From Prevotella sp. oral taxon 299 str. F0039 (GTDB lineage Bacteria; Bacteroidota; Bacteroidia; Bacteroidales; Bacteroidaceae), in contig NC_022111.1 in the NCBI RefSeq assembly GCF_000163055.2, forward strand, positions 1,426,001 through 1,490,000: a DNA stretch of 64,000 nucleotides. The letters run 5' to 3'. The position numbers were made by a program, and so were the translations under genes. The notes under the pieces were generated by a model. That model had not been told where the DNA came from. It saw only the letters and a list, made by a program, of their open reading frames with translations, and did no database searches. Of this stretch, positions 1 through 9,464 are shown piece after piece (position 1 is the stretch's first letter; every line of letters begins with the position of its first letter).

Positions 1-142
1 GTTTTACCACATACTGCAAAATTGCAGATGGGAAATATGTTTCGAGATCTTTTTTATTGATTGTGATCTTGCCGGTTCCTTCTGTTAAGTAAACACGTGC
101 TACTGCACTTTTACGGCGACCAATTGCATTAATCATTTCCAT
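1..142 (-). CDS. rpsI: 30S ribosomal protein S9, 5' part only
   Basis: Only the first 47 codons lie in the window; the gene runs off the left edge. Reading the minus strand from the ATG at 142 gives [19 protein letters not shown], the S9 N-terminus with its GRRK-x-AVARV motif, followed by [14 protein letters not shown]9 is a small-subunit protein whose C-terminal tail reaches the P site. The stop of rplM lies 12 nt upstream, so the two genes form the conserved L13-S9 operon. Confidence 0.95.
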   Translation of the reverse strand, partial: MEMINAIGRRKSAVARVYLTEGTGKITINKKDLETYFPSAILQYVVK

Positions 143-154
143 CTTTTACCGTCT

Positions 155-616
155 TTATTTGTATTGTTTAATATCTATTGCTTTGGGTTTTTGAGCTTCT
201 TTGTTGTGCTCTGTACCTTCAAACACATAGAGGTTCTTCAATATTGCACGTCCTAAAGGACCTTTTGGTAACATTCCTTTAACGGCATGACGTAAGATTC
301 TGTCTACACCGTTTGGTCTTTTACGAAGTCCTTCTGGTGTGTTAAAGCGTTGTCCACCAGGATAACCAGTGTAATGTGTATACACTTTGTCGGTTTCTTT
401 CTTACCTGTGAATACTACTTTTGCGGCATTAATGATGATAACATTGTCTCCACAATCAACGTGAGGAGTGAAGTTTGGTTTGTATTTACCACGCAAAATC
501 TTTGCAACAATAGAGCAAAGACGACCTACTACCATGTCTGTTGCGTCGATAACTACCCACTCTTTCTTTACCGTTTCCTTGTTAGCGGAAATGGTTTTGT
601 AACTTAAAGTGTTCAT
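155..616 (-). CDS. rplM: 50S ribosomal protein L13
   Basis: This 153-residue protein has the L13 fold throughout: VVDAT-like VVIDATDMVVGRLCS, then AKILRGKYKPNFTPHVDCGD and the signature GPLGRAILKNLYVFEGTEHNKEAQKP. Length is normal for the family. L13 binds 23S rRNA early in 50S assembly. It is the first gene of the rplM-rpsI operon, and the start codon follows a leader of about 140 nt that could hold an autoregulatory site. Confidence 0.97.
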   Translation of the reverse strand: MNTLSYKTISANKETVKKEWVVIDATDMVVGRLCSIVAKILRGKYKPNFTPHVDCGDNVIIINAAKVVFTGKKETDKVYTHYTGYPGGQRFNTPEGLRKRPNGVDRILRHAVKGMLPKGPLGRAILKNLYVFEGTEHNKEAQKPKAIDIKQYK

Positions 617-768
617 TCTTTTGATTAAATATTACTACTAAAAAACGTTTTTAATTCTTTTGTGCAGTCGATTCACTAACCGTTGTGTCTGGCCTTAAAC
701 ATCAACTATTAACACTTCTACACAGGGGTTACTAAGTTTAGCCCCGTAATAATCGGACTACAAAGGTA
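617..768 (-). promoter_or_regulatory. rplM promoter and long structured leader
   Basis: The minus strand has a Bacteroidetes -7 element TACCTTTG at 768-761, about 145 nt before the rplM start. The leader begins with a hairpin at 725-745 (GGGG...CCCC with an inner CTAA/TTAG) and contains further potential pairing near 670-695. Ribosomal-protein operons of this kind are often autoregulated through leader RNA, and L13 leaders are known in other bacteria. Whether this one responds to L13 is inference. The rest of the gap to 972 is AT-rich with no gene. Confidence 0.5.
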
Positions 769-972
769 TTACTTTCTTTTTATTATAAGGAGATATGGTT
801 GTGTTTGCTTGTGTATATTTATTTATTATTAACATTTTTGCGTTCTTGATAGATCCTTTATATTAATAAATATGTGTAAAAGAATGCTTCTGTTATGTTG
901 TGCTTGTTAGGTATATTAATTTATATGGAATGGATATTGATTTGTAAAAGGCATCTTTTTGCGTAAAAATAT

Positions 973-1003
973 GTTGAAAGATGATATACTTTTTGTATCT
1001 TTG
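973..1003 (+). promoter_or_regulatory. nrdA promoter
   Basis: The -7 element TATCTTTG (996-1003) matches TAnnTTTG exactly. A GTTG at 973-976, 19 nt upstream, suits the -33 position. This leaves a leader of about 70 nt before the nrdA ATG. Confidence 0.7.
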
Positions 1004-1077
1004 TAGCAATTGTTTAATAATTAAAGCGGATAACAATTACACTCGAATTGGTATCTTATTAGTAGTTAATTAATTTC

Positions 1078-3597
1078 ATGGAAATAATAAAGAGAAACGG
1101 CAATGTTGAGCAATATGACAAGAACAAAATTGCCGTCGCAATACAAAAGAGCTTTGCAAGTGTTGGAACAGAAGTAAATATTGTTCTAATTAACGAAATG
1201 GTAGATGCCGTTGAGCGGTTCATTGAAACGCATTCGGATATGCGTAATGTTGAAAGTATTCAAGACCAGGTAGAGAAAACCTTGATGCAGAACGGCTTTT
1301 ATGATGAAGCAAAGAGCTACATTCTTTTCCGTTTTCAGCGCACAGAGCGTAGAAATGCAATCAATAACATAGTTGCAGATGCAGAAGACGAGGATTTAAA
1401 GCCTATATTAAGAAAGATATCATCTGATTATACCAGTGTAGAATATAGTTTATTATTGCTTTCAGACAAGTTTAAAAGTTTCTGTAAAGATGATATGAAG
1501 CAAGCTGATAAATTGTCAGCGTTGGTGAAAGCAGCTGTAGAAATGACTACTCAAGAGGCTCCAAACTGGGAGTTCATAGCCGCACGTCTATTGTCTTACA
1601 AGCTCAATCGAAGCATTGCGGCTTTCGAAGACTCTGTGGGTGTGCACTCGTTCTACGATAAATTGCGTTATTTAACCGACGAACGTCTATACGGAGATTA
1701 TATTCTTGCCTCTTATTCGCCTGAAGAAATCGCTCAGGCAGCAACCTTTATCAAAGAAGAGCGTAATGACCTTCTAAACTATTCTGGTTTAGATTTATTA
1801 ATGAAACGCTACCTCATTCGCACCTATAACAACAAACCCATCGAGTCAATACAAGAGATGTATCTTGGTATTGCGTTGCACCTTGCAATCAATGAGAAAG
1901 AGGATAGAATGTTATGGGTAAACAAATTCTATGATATTCTTAGTAAGTTAGAAGTGACAATGGCTACTCCAACCTTGTCAAATGCCCGTAAACCATTCCA
2001 TCAATTGTCAAGTTGTTTCATCGATACCGTTCCCGATAGCCTCGAAGGAATATACAGAAGTCTCGACAACTTTGCTCAAGTGAGTAAGTTTGGCGGTGGA
2101 ATGGGAATGTACTTCGGTAAGGTTCGTGCTGCAGGAGGAAAGATTAGAGGATTTAAAGGCGCTGCAGGTGGAGTTGTTCGTTGGATGAAATTGGTGAATG
2201 ATACAGCCGTTGCAGTAGACCAATTGGGTATGCGTCAGGGCGCAGTTGCCGTTTATTTAGATGTCTGGCACAAAGACTTACCCGAGTTTTTACAGCTAAG
2301 AACCAATAACGGAGACGACAGAATGAAGGCACACGACATCTTCCCAGCCGTATGTTATCCCGATTTGTTCTGGAAAATGGCTCAAGAAGATATCAATCAA
2401 CCATGGCATTTGTTCTGTCCTAATGAGATATTAAGTATAAAAGGCTATTGCCTTGAAGATTATTATGGTGAAGAATGGGAGAAGAGATACATTGATTGTG
2501 TGAGTGATGCACGATTAACTCGCCGTACACTAAGCGTTAAAGACATCGTACGTTTAGTACTTCGTTCTGCCGTTGAAACTGGAACTCCATTCACATTCAA
2601 TAGAGATCACGTTAATAAAGCCAATCCAAATGGACACAAAGGTATGATTTATTGTTCTAACCTTTGTACAGAAATTGCCCAAAACATGTCGGAGATAGAA
2701 AGCGTTTCTACCGAAGTGAAAACCGACGATGGCGATACTGTTGTAGTTAGAGCATCTAAACCAGGCGATTTTGTGGTATGTAACCTTGCAAGTTTGTCGT
2801 TAGGTCATTTGCCACTCGAGAACGAAAGCGAATTAACCGACGTCGTTCGCACCGTTATTCGTGCCCTCGATAACGTGATAGACATCAACTTCTATCCATT
2901 ACCTTATGCACAAATCACCAACCAACGCTATCGAAGCTTAGGTTTAGGTGTTAGTGGTTATCACCATGCGCTTGCTGTTCGTGGCATAAAGTGGGAGAGT
3001 CAAGAACACTTAGACTTTGTAGATAAGGTGTTTGAAACCATCAATCGTGCTGCAGTTGAGGCAAGTTCGGATATAGCAAAGCAAAAAGGAAGCTACAAAT
3101 ATTTTGAAGGCAGCGACTGGCAAACAGGAGAATATTTCACAAAACGTGGCTACACATCGCCTGAATGGACTGCTCTTGCAGCCAAAGTGAAAGAACAAGG
3201 AATGCGAAATGCTTACCTTCTTGCCATAGCACCTACATCAAGTACAAGTATTATTGCAGGAACTACCGCAGGAACCGACCCTGTTATGCAACGATTCTTC
3301 CTAGAAGAAAAGAAAGGAGCAATGCTTCCACGTGTAGCACCAGAACTTTCAGATCGCACATTCTGGGTGTATAAGAGCGCATATAACATCGATCAGCAAT
3401 GGACAGTGCGTGCTGCAGGTGTTCGTCAGCGTCATATCGACCAAGCACAAAGCCAAAACTTATACATCACCAACGACTTTTCAATGCGTCAATTGCTCGA
3501 ACTTTACTTACTTGCATGGCGAAGTGGCGTGAAAACCATTTACTATGTGCGAAGCAAATCGCTTGAAGTTGAAGAATGTGAAAGTTGCGCTTCTTAA
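1078..3597 (+). CDS. nrdA: Ribonucleoside-diphosphate reductase, alpha subunit
   Basis: This is the large catalytic subunit of class I ribonucleotide reductase, which reduces NDPs to dNDPs using a radical generated on NrdB. Residues 1-90 form an ATP-cone (IIKRNGNVEQYDKNKI), the allosteric activity site. The disulfide cysteines lie in LSSCFIDT (near 312) and VCNLAS (near 567). The thiyl-radical loop NLCTEI is near 530, with the conserved Asn, Cys and Glu. The radical-path tyrosines are in TIYYVRSKS, and the C-terminus has the mobile cysteine pair ECESC (C834 and C837) for re-reduction. At 839 residues it is longer than the E. coli protein (761), as is common in Bacteroidetes. nrdB follows 75 nt downstream. 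Confidence 0.96.
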   Translation: MEIIKRNGNVEQYDKNKIAVAIQKSFASVGTEVNIVLINEMVDAVERFIETHSDMRNVESIQDQVEKTLMQNGFYDEAKSYILFRFQRTERRNAINNIVADAEDEDLKPILRKISSDYTSVEYSLLLLSDKFKSFCKDDMKQADKLSALVKAAVEMTTQEAPNWEFIAARLLSYKLNRSIAAFEDSVGVHSFYDKLRYLTDERLYGDYILASYSPEEIAQAATFIKEERNDLLNYSGLDLLMKRYLIRTYNNKPIESIQEMYLGIALHLAINEKEDRMLWVNKFYDILSKLEVTMATPTLSNARKPFHQLSSCFIDTVPDSLEGIYRSLDNFAQVSKFGGGMGMYFGKVRAAGGKIRGFKGAAGGVVRWMKLVNDTAVAVDQLGMRQGAVAVYLDVWHKDLPEFLQLRTNNGDDRMKAHDIFPAVCYPDLFWKMAQEDINQPWHLFCPNEILSIKGYCLEDYYGEEWEKRYIDCVSDARLTRRTLSVKDIVRLVLRSAVETGTPFTFNRDHVNKANPNGHKGMIYCSNLCTEIAQNMSEIESVSTEVKTDDGDTVVVRASKPGDFVVCNLASLSLGHLPLENESELTDVVRTVIRALDNVIDINFYPLPYAQITNQRYRSLGLGVSGYHHALAVRGIKWESQEHLDFVDKVFETINRAAVEASSDIAKQKGSYKYFEGSDWQTGEYFTKRGYTSPEWTALAAKVKEQGMRNAYLLAIAPTSSTSIIAGTTAGTDPVMQRFFLEEKKGAMLPRVAPELSDRTFWVYKSAYNIDQQWTVRAAGVRQRHIDQAQSQNLYITNDFSMRQLLELYLLAWRSGVKTIYYVRSKSLEVEECESCAS

Positions 3598-3672
3598 TCA
3601 ATAGAGGTGCCTTTGGCTTAGAAAGACAATAAAGAATTTTAAAACATACAAACAATTATCCTATAAAACAAT

Positions 3673-4716
3673 ATGGACCAGCTTAAAAGAAACGCCCTTT
3701 TTAACCCAATGGGTGATACAGATTTGCGTTTAAGACGTATGATTGGAGGCAACACAACCAACCTTAACGACTTTAACAACATGCGTTATCAATGGGTTAG
3801 CGACTGGTATCGCCAGGCAATGAATAACTTTTGGATTCCAGAAGAAATCAACCTAACTCAAGATACCAAAGATTATCCAAAGCTCGATAAGGCAGAACGC
3901 ACAGCATACGATAAGATTTTAAGTTTCTTAGTCTTTCTAGATTCATTGCAAAGCACCAACCTTCCTTCGCTAACAGAATATGTAACAGCCAACGAAGTGA
4001 ATCTTTGCTTGCACATACAAGCCTTCCAAGAGTGCGTACATAGTCAGAGTTACAGCTATATGCTCGATACCATTTGCTCGCCCGAAGAGCGTAACGATAT
4101 TCTATATCAATGGAAAACCGACGAGCATCTCTTGAAAAGAAACACCTTTATTGGTGACCTTTATAACGAATTTCACGAGAAAAGAGATCGTTATACCCTT
4201 GTAAAAACTTGCATTGCCAACTACATTCTTGAAGGAATTTACTTCTATAGTGGTTTCATGTTCTTCTATAATTTAAGTAGAAATGGCAAGATGTCGGGTT
4301 CAGCACAAGAGATTCGATACATCAATCGTGATGAGAATACCCACCTATGGTTGTTCCGTAACATCATACAAGAATTGAAAAAAGAAGAGCCAGACTTGTT
4401 TACTCCTGATAAAGTAGCCGTATATGAGGCGATGATGCGTGAGGGAGTAGAGCAAGAAATAGCATGGGGTCAATACGTAATAGGTAACGATATTCAAGGA
4501 TTGAATGCTCAAATGGTAGACGATTATATTCGTTATTTGGGCAACTTGCGTTGGCATAGTCTTGGATTCGACTATCTATACGAAGACAATAGAACCGAAC
4601 CCGAGAACATGCGATGGGTGTCTCAATATTCAAATGCAAACATGGTGAAAACCGATTTCTTTGAAGCAAAGAGCACTGCTTATGCAAAGAGCACCGCACT
4701 TGAAGACGACCTATAA
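3673..4716 (+). CDS. nrdB: Ribonucleoside-diphosphate reductase, beta subunit
   Basis: This 347-residue ferritin-fold R2 subunit houses the di-iron centre and the stable tyrosyl radical. Visible ligand motifs are FLDSLQ, the E-x-x-H of FQECVHSQ and the E-x-x-H of RDENTHLWLF. The radical tyrosine falls in VHSQSYSYML, matching the E. coli Y122 region, so a Tyr-radical class Ia type is likely. It is co-oriented with nrdA, probably co-transcribed, and followed by a strong terminator. Confidence 0.96.
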   Translation: MDQLKRNALFNPMGDTDLRLRRMIGGNTTNLNDFNNMRYQWVSDWYRQAMNNFWIPEEINLTQDTKDYPKLDKAERTAYDKILSFLVFLDSLQSTNLPSLTEYVTANEVNLCLHIQAFQECVHSQSYSYMLDTICSPEERNDILYQWKTDEHLLKRNTFIGDLYNEFHEKRDRYTLVKTCIANYILEGIYFYSGFMFFYNLSRNGKMSGSAQEIRYINRDENTHLWLFRNIIQELKKEEPDLFTPDKVAVYEAMMREGVEQEIAWGQYVIGNDIQGLNAQMVDDYIRYLGNLRWHSLGFDYLYEDNRTEPENMRWVSQYSNANMVKTDFFEAKSTAYAKSTALEDDL

Positions 4717-4747
4717 GCAAAAGTATTAGCAAATAGAACAGAATATG

Positions 4748-4792
4748 TGTTGCACTGCGAGAGAATAAGCCTCTGCAGTGCAACATTTTTTT
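4748..4792 (+). terminator. Intrinsic terminator of nrdAB
   Basis: TGTTGCACTGC (4748-4758) pairs with GCAGTGCAACA (4775-4785), extended inward by GAGAG/CTCT. A run of seven T follows, which is a textbook rho-independent terminator 31 nt after the nrdB stop. Confidence 0.9.
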
Positions 4793-4806
4793 ATGTACTT
4801 GCGTCA

Positions 4807-4916
4807 TTCCGCTTTTCACTTGTGTTCTAAAAACAGTGCAATTACGCTCCAAACTCAATGCAATTGCGCTCTAAAAGCATTGACTTTACAAGTGAAAAGC
4901 ATAGCTTTTAAATTTT
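4807..4916. repeat. 22-nt-period repeat array a
   Basis: Four consecutive 22-nt units start at 4829, 4851, 4873 and 4895. Each begins AAAA or AAAC, carries a GCAxTG-like core and ends in a variable tail; the last two contain AAAAGCATTGACTTT and AAAAGCATAGCTTTT. A weaker fifth unit precedes them at 4807-4828. The array lies after the nrdAB terminator and before the helicase promoter, so it probably sits outside both transcripts. It is one of nine such arrays in the window. Confidence 0.85.
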
Positions 4917-5088
4917 CACGAACAACTCATCGTAATGCACAGGTAATGCTTGAAAGTAGTGAGATGATAGTCTTTCCCCTACATTTATATCGTTTTCGAC
5001 TATCATAAGCCCTAACAATACCACTCATTTAGTAGTTTTTGCATTGAAAAAGATCAGCATTTAGAGTCGTAATCACGCCTAAGAGTAG

Positions 5089-5096
5089 TATCTTTG
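5089..5096 (+). promoter_or_regulatory. Promoter of the nuclease-helicase gene
   Basis: TATCTTTG matches the Bacteroidetes -7 consensus, 75 nt upstream of the ATG at 5172. Confidence 0.6.
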
Positions 5097-5171
5097 TATC
5101 TACATTGAACCCCAAAACCACTTAGGCAGTTTCGATATTCAAAGGTTTACACCTTATTATATATATAAGAA

Positions 5172-8100
5172 ATGATTATTGCAGAAGAACTTTTCGACCG
5201 CATTGTTGCCCTCATTCAGCTCGACGAACATCGTGCACCCGAGGTAACAGGTATGCTCTACGATACCTTGAAATTAGCTTGTAGAGAGGCGTTGTCAAAC
5301 AATAGAGAGTTGTTTGGTAATCTTTTTTCGCAGGTCGACTATCTTTCTCGCAAGTATTCAATGCACTTACGAGACGTGGTAGCTATTCAAAAAATGCGTA
5401 GCGAAACCCGAACAGGAATGCAATTCTCGTCAAAAGAGTTGCTATCTCATGCTCGTGCCTTGTCCATTTTCATTTCAACCATCTTCCAAACAGCCATTCC
5501 CACCCGCCTCAATCACCTGCTTCCACGGGTTTATTACACATCGAAAGCCAAACGAGAAATCAACTATCGCCGAATAAGAGCCTTGGTGCTTTCGGTGCAA
5601 AGCGATGCTTTTAAGGTGAGATGCGAGCAGTTCGAAGATATAAAAGAGATGATAGTGCCCCTCAACGAGCCACATCTTCTATATCTTTCTACCTTATTGA
5701 AAGAAGGAATGCAAGTGAATTTGCTCGATTGCAACGTCGAAAACGATGTGATAGAAACCGCTCTTGTGGTGGTAAATCCCGACTTTTTGCTCGATATTAG
5801 CTCCATTGCTCGTTGCTTTACCGATTGGGGACATCATCCTTTAAGCTACACTTACAATCGACTTTCGCCCTCTGCCAACTCAAAAGCCATTCTTCTTGGT
5901 AATTATAGTGGTGTGGCATTAGACGATATCATCAATAAAAAAGAGCATTATAGCTGGCAAGCTAGTCTAAAAAAGAGCTTTAGTAAGAAGGCTCTTGAAT
6001 ATTGCACGTGTGGTGATATGAACGTGGGCGACGACTTTAAGCATAGCGCACAGCAACAAAGTGCTAATATTAAGCAGATTGTAAACGAACTTTTTCACAG
6101 CGAAGAAACGTCTTTCGACGAATCGAAAGCTATTCTCGAGCCTTCGTTTATTTGTGAAGAACTGGGCATACAAGGACGTGTAGACTTGATGACAACAGAC
6201 TTTAAGCTGTTGATTGAGCAAAAGTCTGGAGGCAATTTCAATATCGAACGGGGCATAATTAACAAGTATGGAAGCTATCAAAAGGAAGATCATTATGTGC
6301 AATTGCTTTTATATTATGGTGTGTTGCAGCACAACTTCCGCCTCGGACGCAACGACATCGACATTCGTTTGCTCTACTCTAGATACCCACTCCCTGGCGG
6401 TTTGGTGGTAGTTGCCTACTATCAGCAGTTGTTTAGAGAAGCAATTGAGTTTAGAAATCGTGTTGTTGTCAACGAAATAGCAGTGGCACAGCAGGGCTTT
6501 GGCAGTGTTCTAAACGAACTAACTCCGTTTACACTCAATGCAAACAAGTTGACATCGCCCTTTTATCAGCGTTATATTCAACCTCAACAAAATTGTGTTC
6601 TTGAACCACTTCAACAGCTTTCGCCCCTCGAAAAGGCTTATTTTAACCGCATGATGACCTTTGTTTATCGTGAACAAGCATCGTCTAAAACAAGCGAAAA
6701 CGAAGGACATGGAGGCTGTCAAGCCGATCTTTGGAGTATGCCTCTTAGCGAAAAGCGAGACGCAGGCAATATTTATACAGGCTTAGTGATTGTGAAGAAA
6801 GAACGAAGCGATGCTACTTCGGGAATAGATCTACTTACATTCGAGATAACAGAGCACGACCCTTATTTCCTTCCTAACTTTAGAAAGGGCGACAGCGTGT
6901 GCCTTTATACCTATTTAAAAGATGAGAAGCCACTGGCAACAAGGGCAATATTGTATAAAGGAACACTTGTAAGTATAGCTCAAGAACAACTTGTTGTGCG
7001 CCTAAACGATGCGCAACAGCATAACGAAATATTTGAGAAAGATCCTTCAAATCAATTTTTCTTTGCTCTTGAACATGTGGGTTCAGATTCGGCTTTCACT
7101 GCATCTATCCGCAGTTTGCACGAGATGATCACTGCACCAGCAGACAGAAAGAACCTACTTTTAGGTGTTTTAGAACCTCGTAGCGATGCAACCAAACAGC
7201 TAACAAAAAGCTATCACCCTGCATACTACGATATTTTGTTGGGCGTTAAGCAAGCTCTCGACTATTATTTGCTCATCGGTCCACCAGGAACAGGAAAAAC
7301 ATCGATGGCACTTCGCTTTATGGTTGAAGAAGAACTCACCGCTCCTAATGCGTCGGTATTGCTGCTTTCCTACACCAATAGGGCAGTAGACGAGATTTGT
7401 GAGATGCTTTGTTCTGCCCAAATAGACTTTATTCGCTTGGGCAATAGCGATGCTGCTGACCCCAAATTTGCACCTTTCTTTATCGAAAGAGTGGTAGACG
7501 AGTGCCCTAAATTGAGCGACGTGAGAGACAGAATAACCTCTGCTCGGGTGATAGTTTCAACCACTTCAACTTTGCAAAGTAAGCCTTATCTGTTCGCACT
7601 AAAACGCTTCTCGTTAGCCATCATCGACGAGTCGTCGCAGATAGTCGAGTCGTCTATCGTTGGATTGCTATCCGCTCATAGTCATAGTGCATCGCATTCG
7701 CTCGCCATCGAACGTTTTGTTATGGTGGGCGACCATAAACAATTGCCCGCAGTGGTGAGGCAAAGTGCCGAAGAATCGGCAGTAGAAGAACCTTTATTGA
7801 ATGATATTGGCTTGATGAACTGCCGTGAATCGCTCTTTGAACGCTTATTGCGAGAGGCTCGGAAACACAACAATCACTCCATTATTGGGTCGCTTCGCTA
7901 TCAAGGACGTATGCATTTTGAGTTAGCAGAGTTTGTTTCTAATAGCTTTTATGCAAAAGAACAGCTCACAGTTGTACCCCTTCCGCATCAAAAAGAAGAG
8001 CGTTTAAACTATCAAGCTCCATCAGTAGACGAGCTAGATGAGGCTCTAAAAGCACATCGTTTAATGTTCTTTCCATCTCCAAAGAATGGTGTTTTAGAGC

Positions 8101-8582
8101 AAAACGATAAGACAAATGCCTATGAAGCACGTCTTGTAGCCTTGTTATTGGAACGAGTGTATAAGCAATATGAGCATTGTTTCGATCCTAATAAAACGGT
8201 GGGGATCATCATTCCTTATCGCAATCAAATTGCAATGATTCGCAAAGAGATAGACAAACTGGGCATTGAGGCTCTTCAAAAAATATCTATCGACACGGTA
8301 GAAAGATATCAAGGCTCGCAAAGAGAGGTGATTATTTACTCGTTTACCATACAACACCAGTATCAAATGAGTTTCTTAACAAGTAATACTTTCGTTGAAG
8401 ATGCGGTGGTGATCGATCGTAAATTGAATGTAGCTTTAACTCGAGCACGACAACAAATGCTCATAACTGGCTACGAACCACTACTCAGTCGTAACACCAT
8501 ATTTAAGAAACTGATAGAGCATATCAAACAAAAAGGGGGCTATATGGATGCTTCTAAATATATTATATCTCACGTAAAATAG
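5172..8582 (+). CDS. Dna2-like RecB-family nuclease and SF1 (UPF1/Dna2-type) helicase
   Basis: This 1136-residue protein has two recognisable modules. Around residues 320-360, ELGIQGRVDLM followed by LLIEQKSGG fits the PD-(D/E)xK nuclease pattern GxxD...ExK of Dna2, Cas4 and RecB. The C-terminal half is an SF1B helicase: Walker A LIGPPGTGKTS (about 700), motif II LAIIDESSQ (about 816), motif III VMVGDHKQLPAVV (about 851), the VERYQGSQRE motif (about 1060) and motif VI NVALTRARQQ (about 1090). The order (nuclease then helicase) matches eukaryotic Dna2. I see no clear four-cysteine iron-sulfur set, although CTC occurs near residue 278. It stands alone with its own promoter. A role in processing DNA ends or flaps is inference; a defence role cannot be excluded. 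Confidence 0.82.
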   Translation: MIIAEELFDRIVALIQLDEHRAPEVTGMLYDTLKLACREALSNNRELFGNLFSQVDYLSRKYSMHLRDVVAIQKMRSETRTGMQFSSKELLSHARALSIFISTIFQTAIPTRLNHLLPRVYYTSKAKREINYRRIRALVLSVQSDAFKVRCEQFEDIKEMIVPLNEPHLLYLSTLLKEGMQVNLLDCNVENDVIETALVVVNPDFLLDISSIARCFTDWGHHPLSYTYNRLSPSANSKAILLGNYSGVALDDIINKKEHYSWQASLKKSFSKKALEYCTCGDMNVGDDFKHSAQQQSANIKQIVNELFHSEETSFDESKAILEPSFICEELGIQGRVDLMTTDFKLLIEQKSGGNFNIERGIINKYGSYQKEDHYVQLLLYYGVLQHNFRLGRNDIDIRLLYSRYPLPGGLVVVAYYQQLFREAIEFRNRVVVNEIAVAQQGFGSVLNELTPFTLNANKLTSPFYQRYIQPQQNCVLEPLQQLSPLEKAYFNRMMTFVYREQASSKTSENEGHGGCQADLWSMPLSEKRDAGNIYTGLVIVKKERSDATSGIDLLTFEITEHDPYFLPNFRKGDSVCLYTYLKDEKPLATRAILYKGTLVSIAQEQLVVRLNDAQQHNEIFEKDPSNQFFFALEHVGSDSAFTASIRSLHEMITAPADRKNLLLGVLEPRSDATKQLTKSYHPAYYDILLGVKQALDYYLLIGPPGTGKTSMALRFMVEEELTAPNASVLLLSYTNRAVDEICEMLCSAQIDFIRLGNSDAADPKFAPFFIERVVDECPKLSDVRDRITSARVIVSTTSTLQSKPYLFALKRFSLAIIDESSQIVESSIVGLLSAHSHSASHSLAIERFVMVGDHKQLPAVVRQSAEESAVEEPLLNDIGLMNCRESLFERLLREARKHNNHSIIGSLRYQGRMHFELAEFVSNSFYAKEQLTVVPLPHQKEERLNYQAPSVDELDEALKAHRLMFFPSPKNGVLEQNDKTNAYEARLVALLLERVYKQYEHCFDPNKTVGIIIPYRNQIAMIRKEIDKLGIEALQKISIDTVERYQGSQREVIIYSFTIQHQYQMSFLTSNTFVEDAVVIDRKLNVALTRARQQMLITGYEPLLSRNTIFKKLIEHIKQKGGYMDASKYIISHVK

Positions 8583-8658
8583 CCTATAAATAAAGGGATT
8601 GAAAGACAGCTTATTGTTTTTTAACTGCTGTAAACTATGTCATTACATTTTAAGAATA

Positions 8659-8666
8659 TACCTTTG
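8659..8666 (+). promoter_or_regulatory. Promoter of the outer-membrane barrel gene
   Basis: TACCTTTG fits TAnnTTTG, 80 nt before the ATG at 8746. I see no convincing terminator for the preceding helicase gene in 8583-8658. Confidence 0.6.
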
Positions 8667-8745
8667 CAACCTCGAAAGCATAGAAAAGATTGCTATAATC
8701 ATAGAGATAATAAATTAAATTATAAATAATAGAAAAGATAAGATT

Positions 8746-9336
8746 ATGAAAAAGGTAATTTTGATGGCAACTTTTGCCCTAATAAGTATGGTGTCTTTTG
8801 CTCAACAAAGCGTTGGAACACTCCTTGTTAGACCAAAGATTGGTTTGAACTTTGCAGACTTAACAAATATGAATACAACCCCTCGGGTTGGTGTTGTACT
8901 TGGTGCTGAAGCAGAATATCAATTAACTGACATCGTTTCTGCTAGTGTTGGAGCTTTATATTCTGTTCAAGGAGCTAAGTTAAATGGTTTTAAGTTACCT
9001 ACAATCAATGCAACAATGAACGAGAAGGTTACAGCAAACTTCAATTATATCACTTTCCCTGTTCTTGCAAATGTGTATGTTATGGATAATTTTGCTGTAA
9101 GTTTAGGCCTACAACCAAGCTTTAACATTACTGGTAAGTATGATGTTGGCCCTTGGGAATATAAAGATGCAGCTAAAACATTAGAGTTATCAATTCCTAT
9201 TGGTGTTTCTTATACAACTGGAAACCTTGTATTGGACGGACGTTATAACTTCGGTATTACCCGTGCAACAACTCTATTAGATTCTAAAAATAGTGTATTC
9301 CAATTCACAGTGGGTTATAACTTCGCATTAGAATAA
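8746..9336 (+). CDS. Small outer-membrane beta-barrel protein
   Basis: This 196-residue protein starts with a clear signal peptide (MKKVILMATFALISMVSFAQ, cut before QS). It then shows alternating amphipathic strands separated by turns, such as PKIGLNFADL, VSASVGALYSVQG and LVLDGRYNFGI, and ends in FQFTVGYNFALE, an aromatic-rich final strand typical of barrels. It belongs to the broad porin-family/outer-membrane beta-barrel group of Bacteroidetes. No specific ligand can be named. It is a single-gene unit with its own promoter and terminator. Confidence 0.8.
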   Translation: MKKVILMATFALISMVSFAQQSVGTLLVRPKIGLNFADLTNMNTTPRVGVVLGAEAEYQLTDIVSASVGALYSVQGAKLNGFKLPTINATMNEKVTANFNYITFPVLANVYVMDNFAVSLGLQPSFNITGKYDVGPWEYKDAAKTLELSIPIGVSYTTGNLVLDGRYNFGITRATTLLDSKNSVFQFTVGYNFALE

Positions 9337-9364
9337 AGTGTAATACATTTAAAACACACATATA

Positions 9365-9399
9365 AAGAGGGCAATCAGTTATGAGGTTGTCCTCTTTTT
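9365..9399 (+). terminator. Intrinsic terminator
   Basis: AAGAGGGCAA (9365-9374) pairs with TTGTCCTCTT (9387-9396) with one G-U pair. It is followed by TTT and lies 28 nt after the barrel gene stop. Confidence 0.85.
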
Positions 9400-9452
9400 C
9401 GTTATCAGATAGTTTTCTTTTGTAATTCTATTGTCGTTTCATTACTATGTAG

Positions 9453-9460
9453 TAACTTTG
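9453..9460 (+). promoter_or_regulatory. Promoter of the YqiA-type hydrolase gene
   Basis: TAACTTTG fits the -7 consensus. Transcription would start near 9466, almost on the upstream ATG at 9465. This argues that translation really begins at the next ATG, 9501. Confidence 0.55.
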
Positions 9461-9464
9461 TGAT

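Noticed and set aside
4400..4858. A 152-residue frame antisense to nrdB
   Set aside because: It overlaps a conserved gene, runs through a terminator and a repeat array, and shows no family motif.
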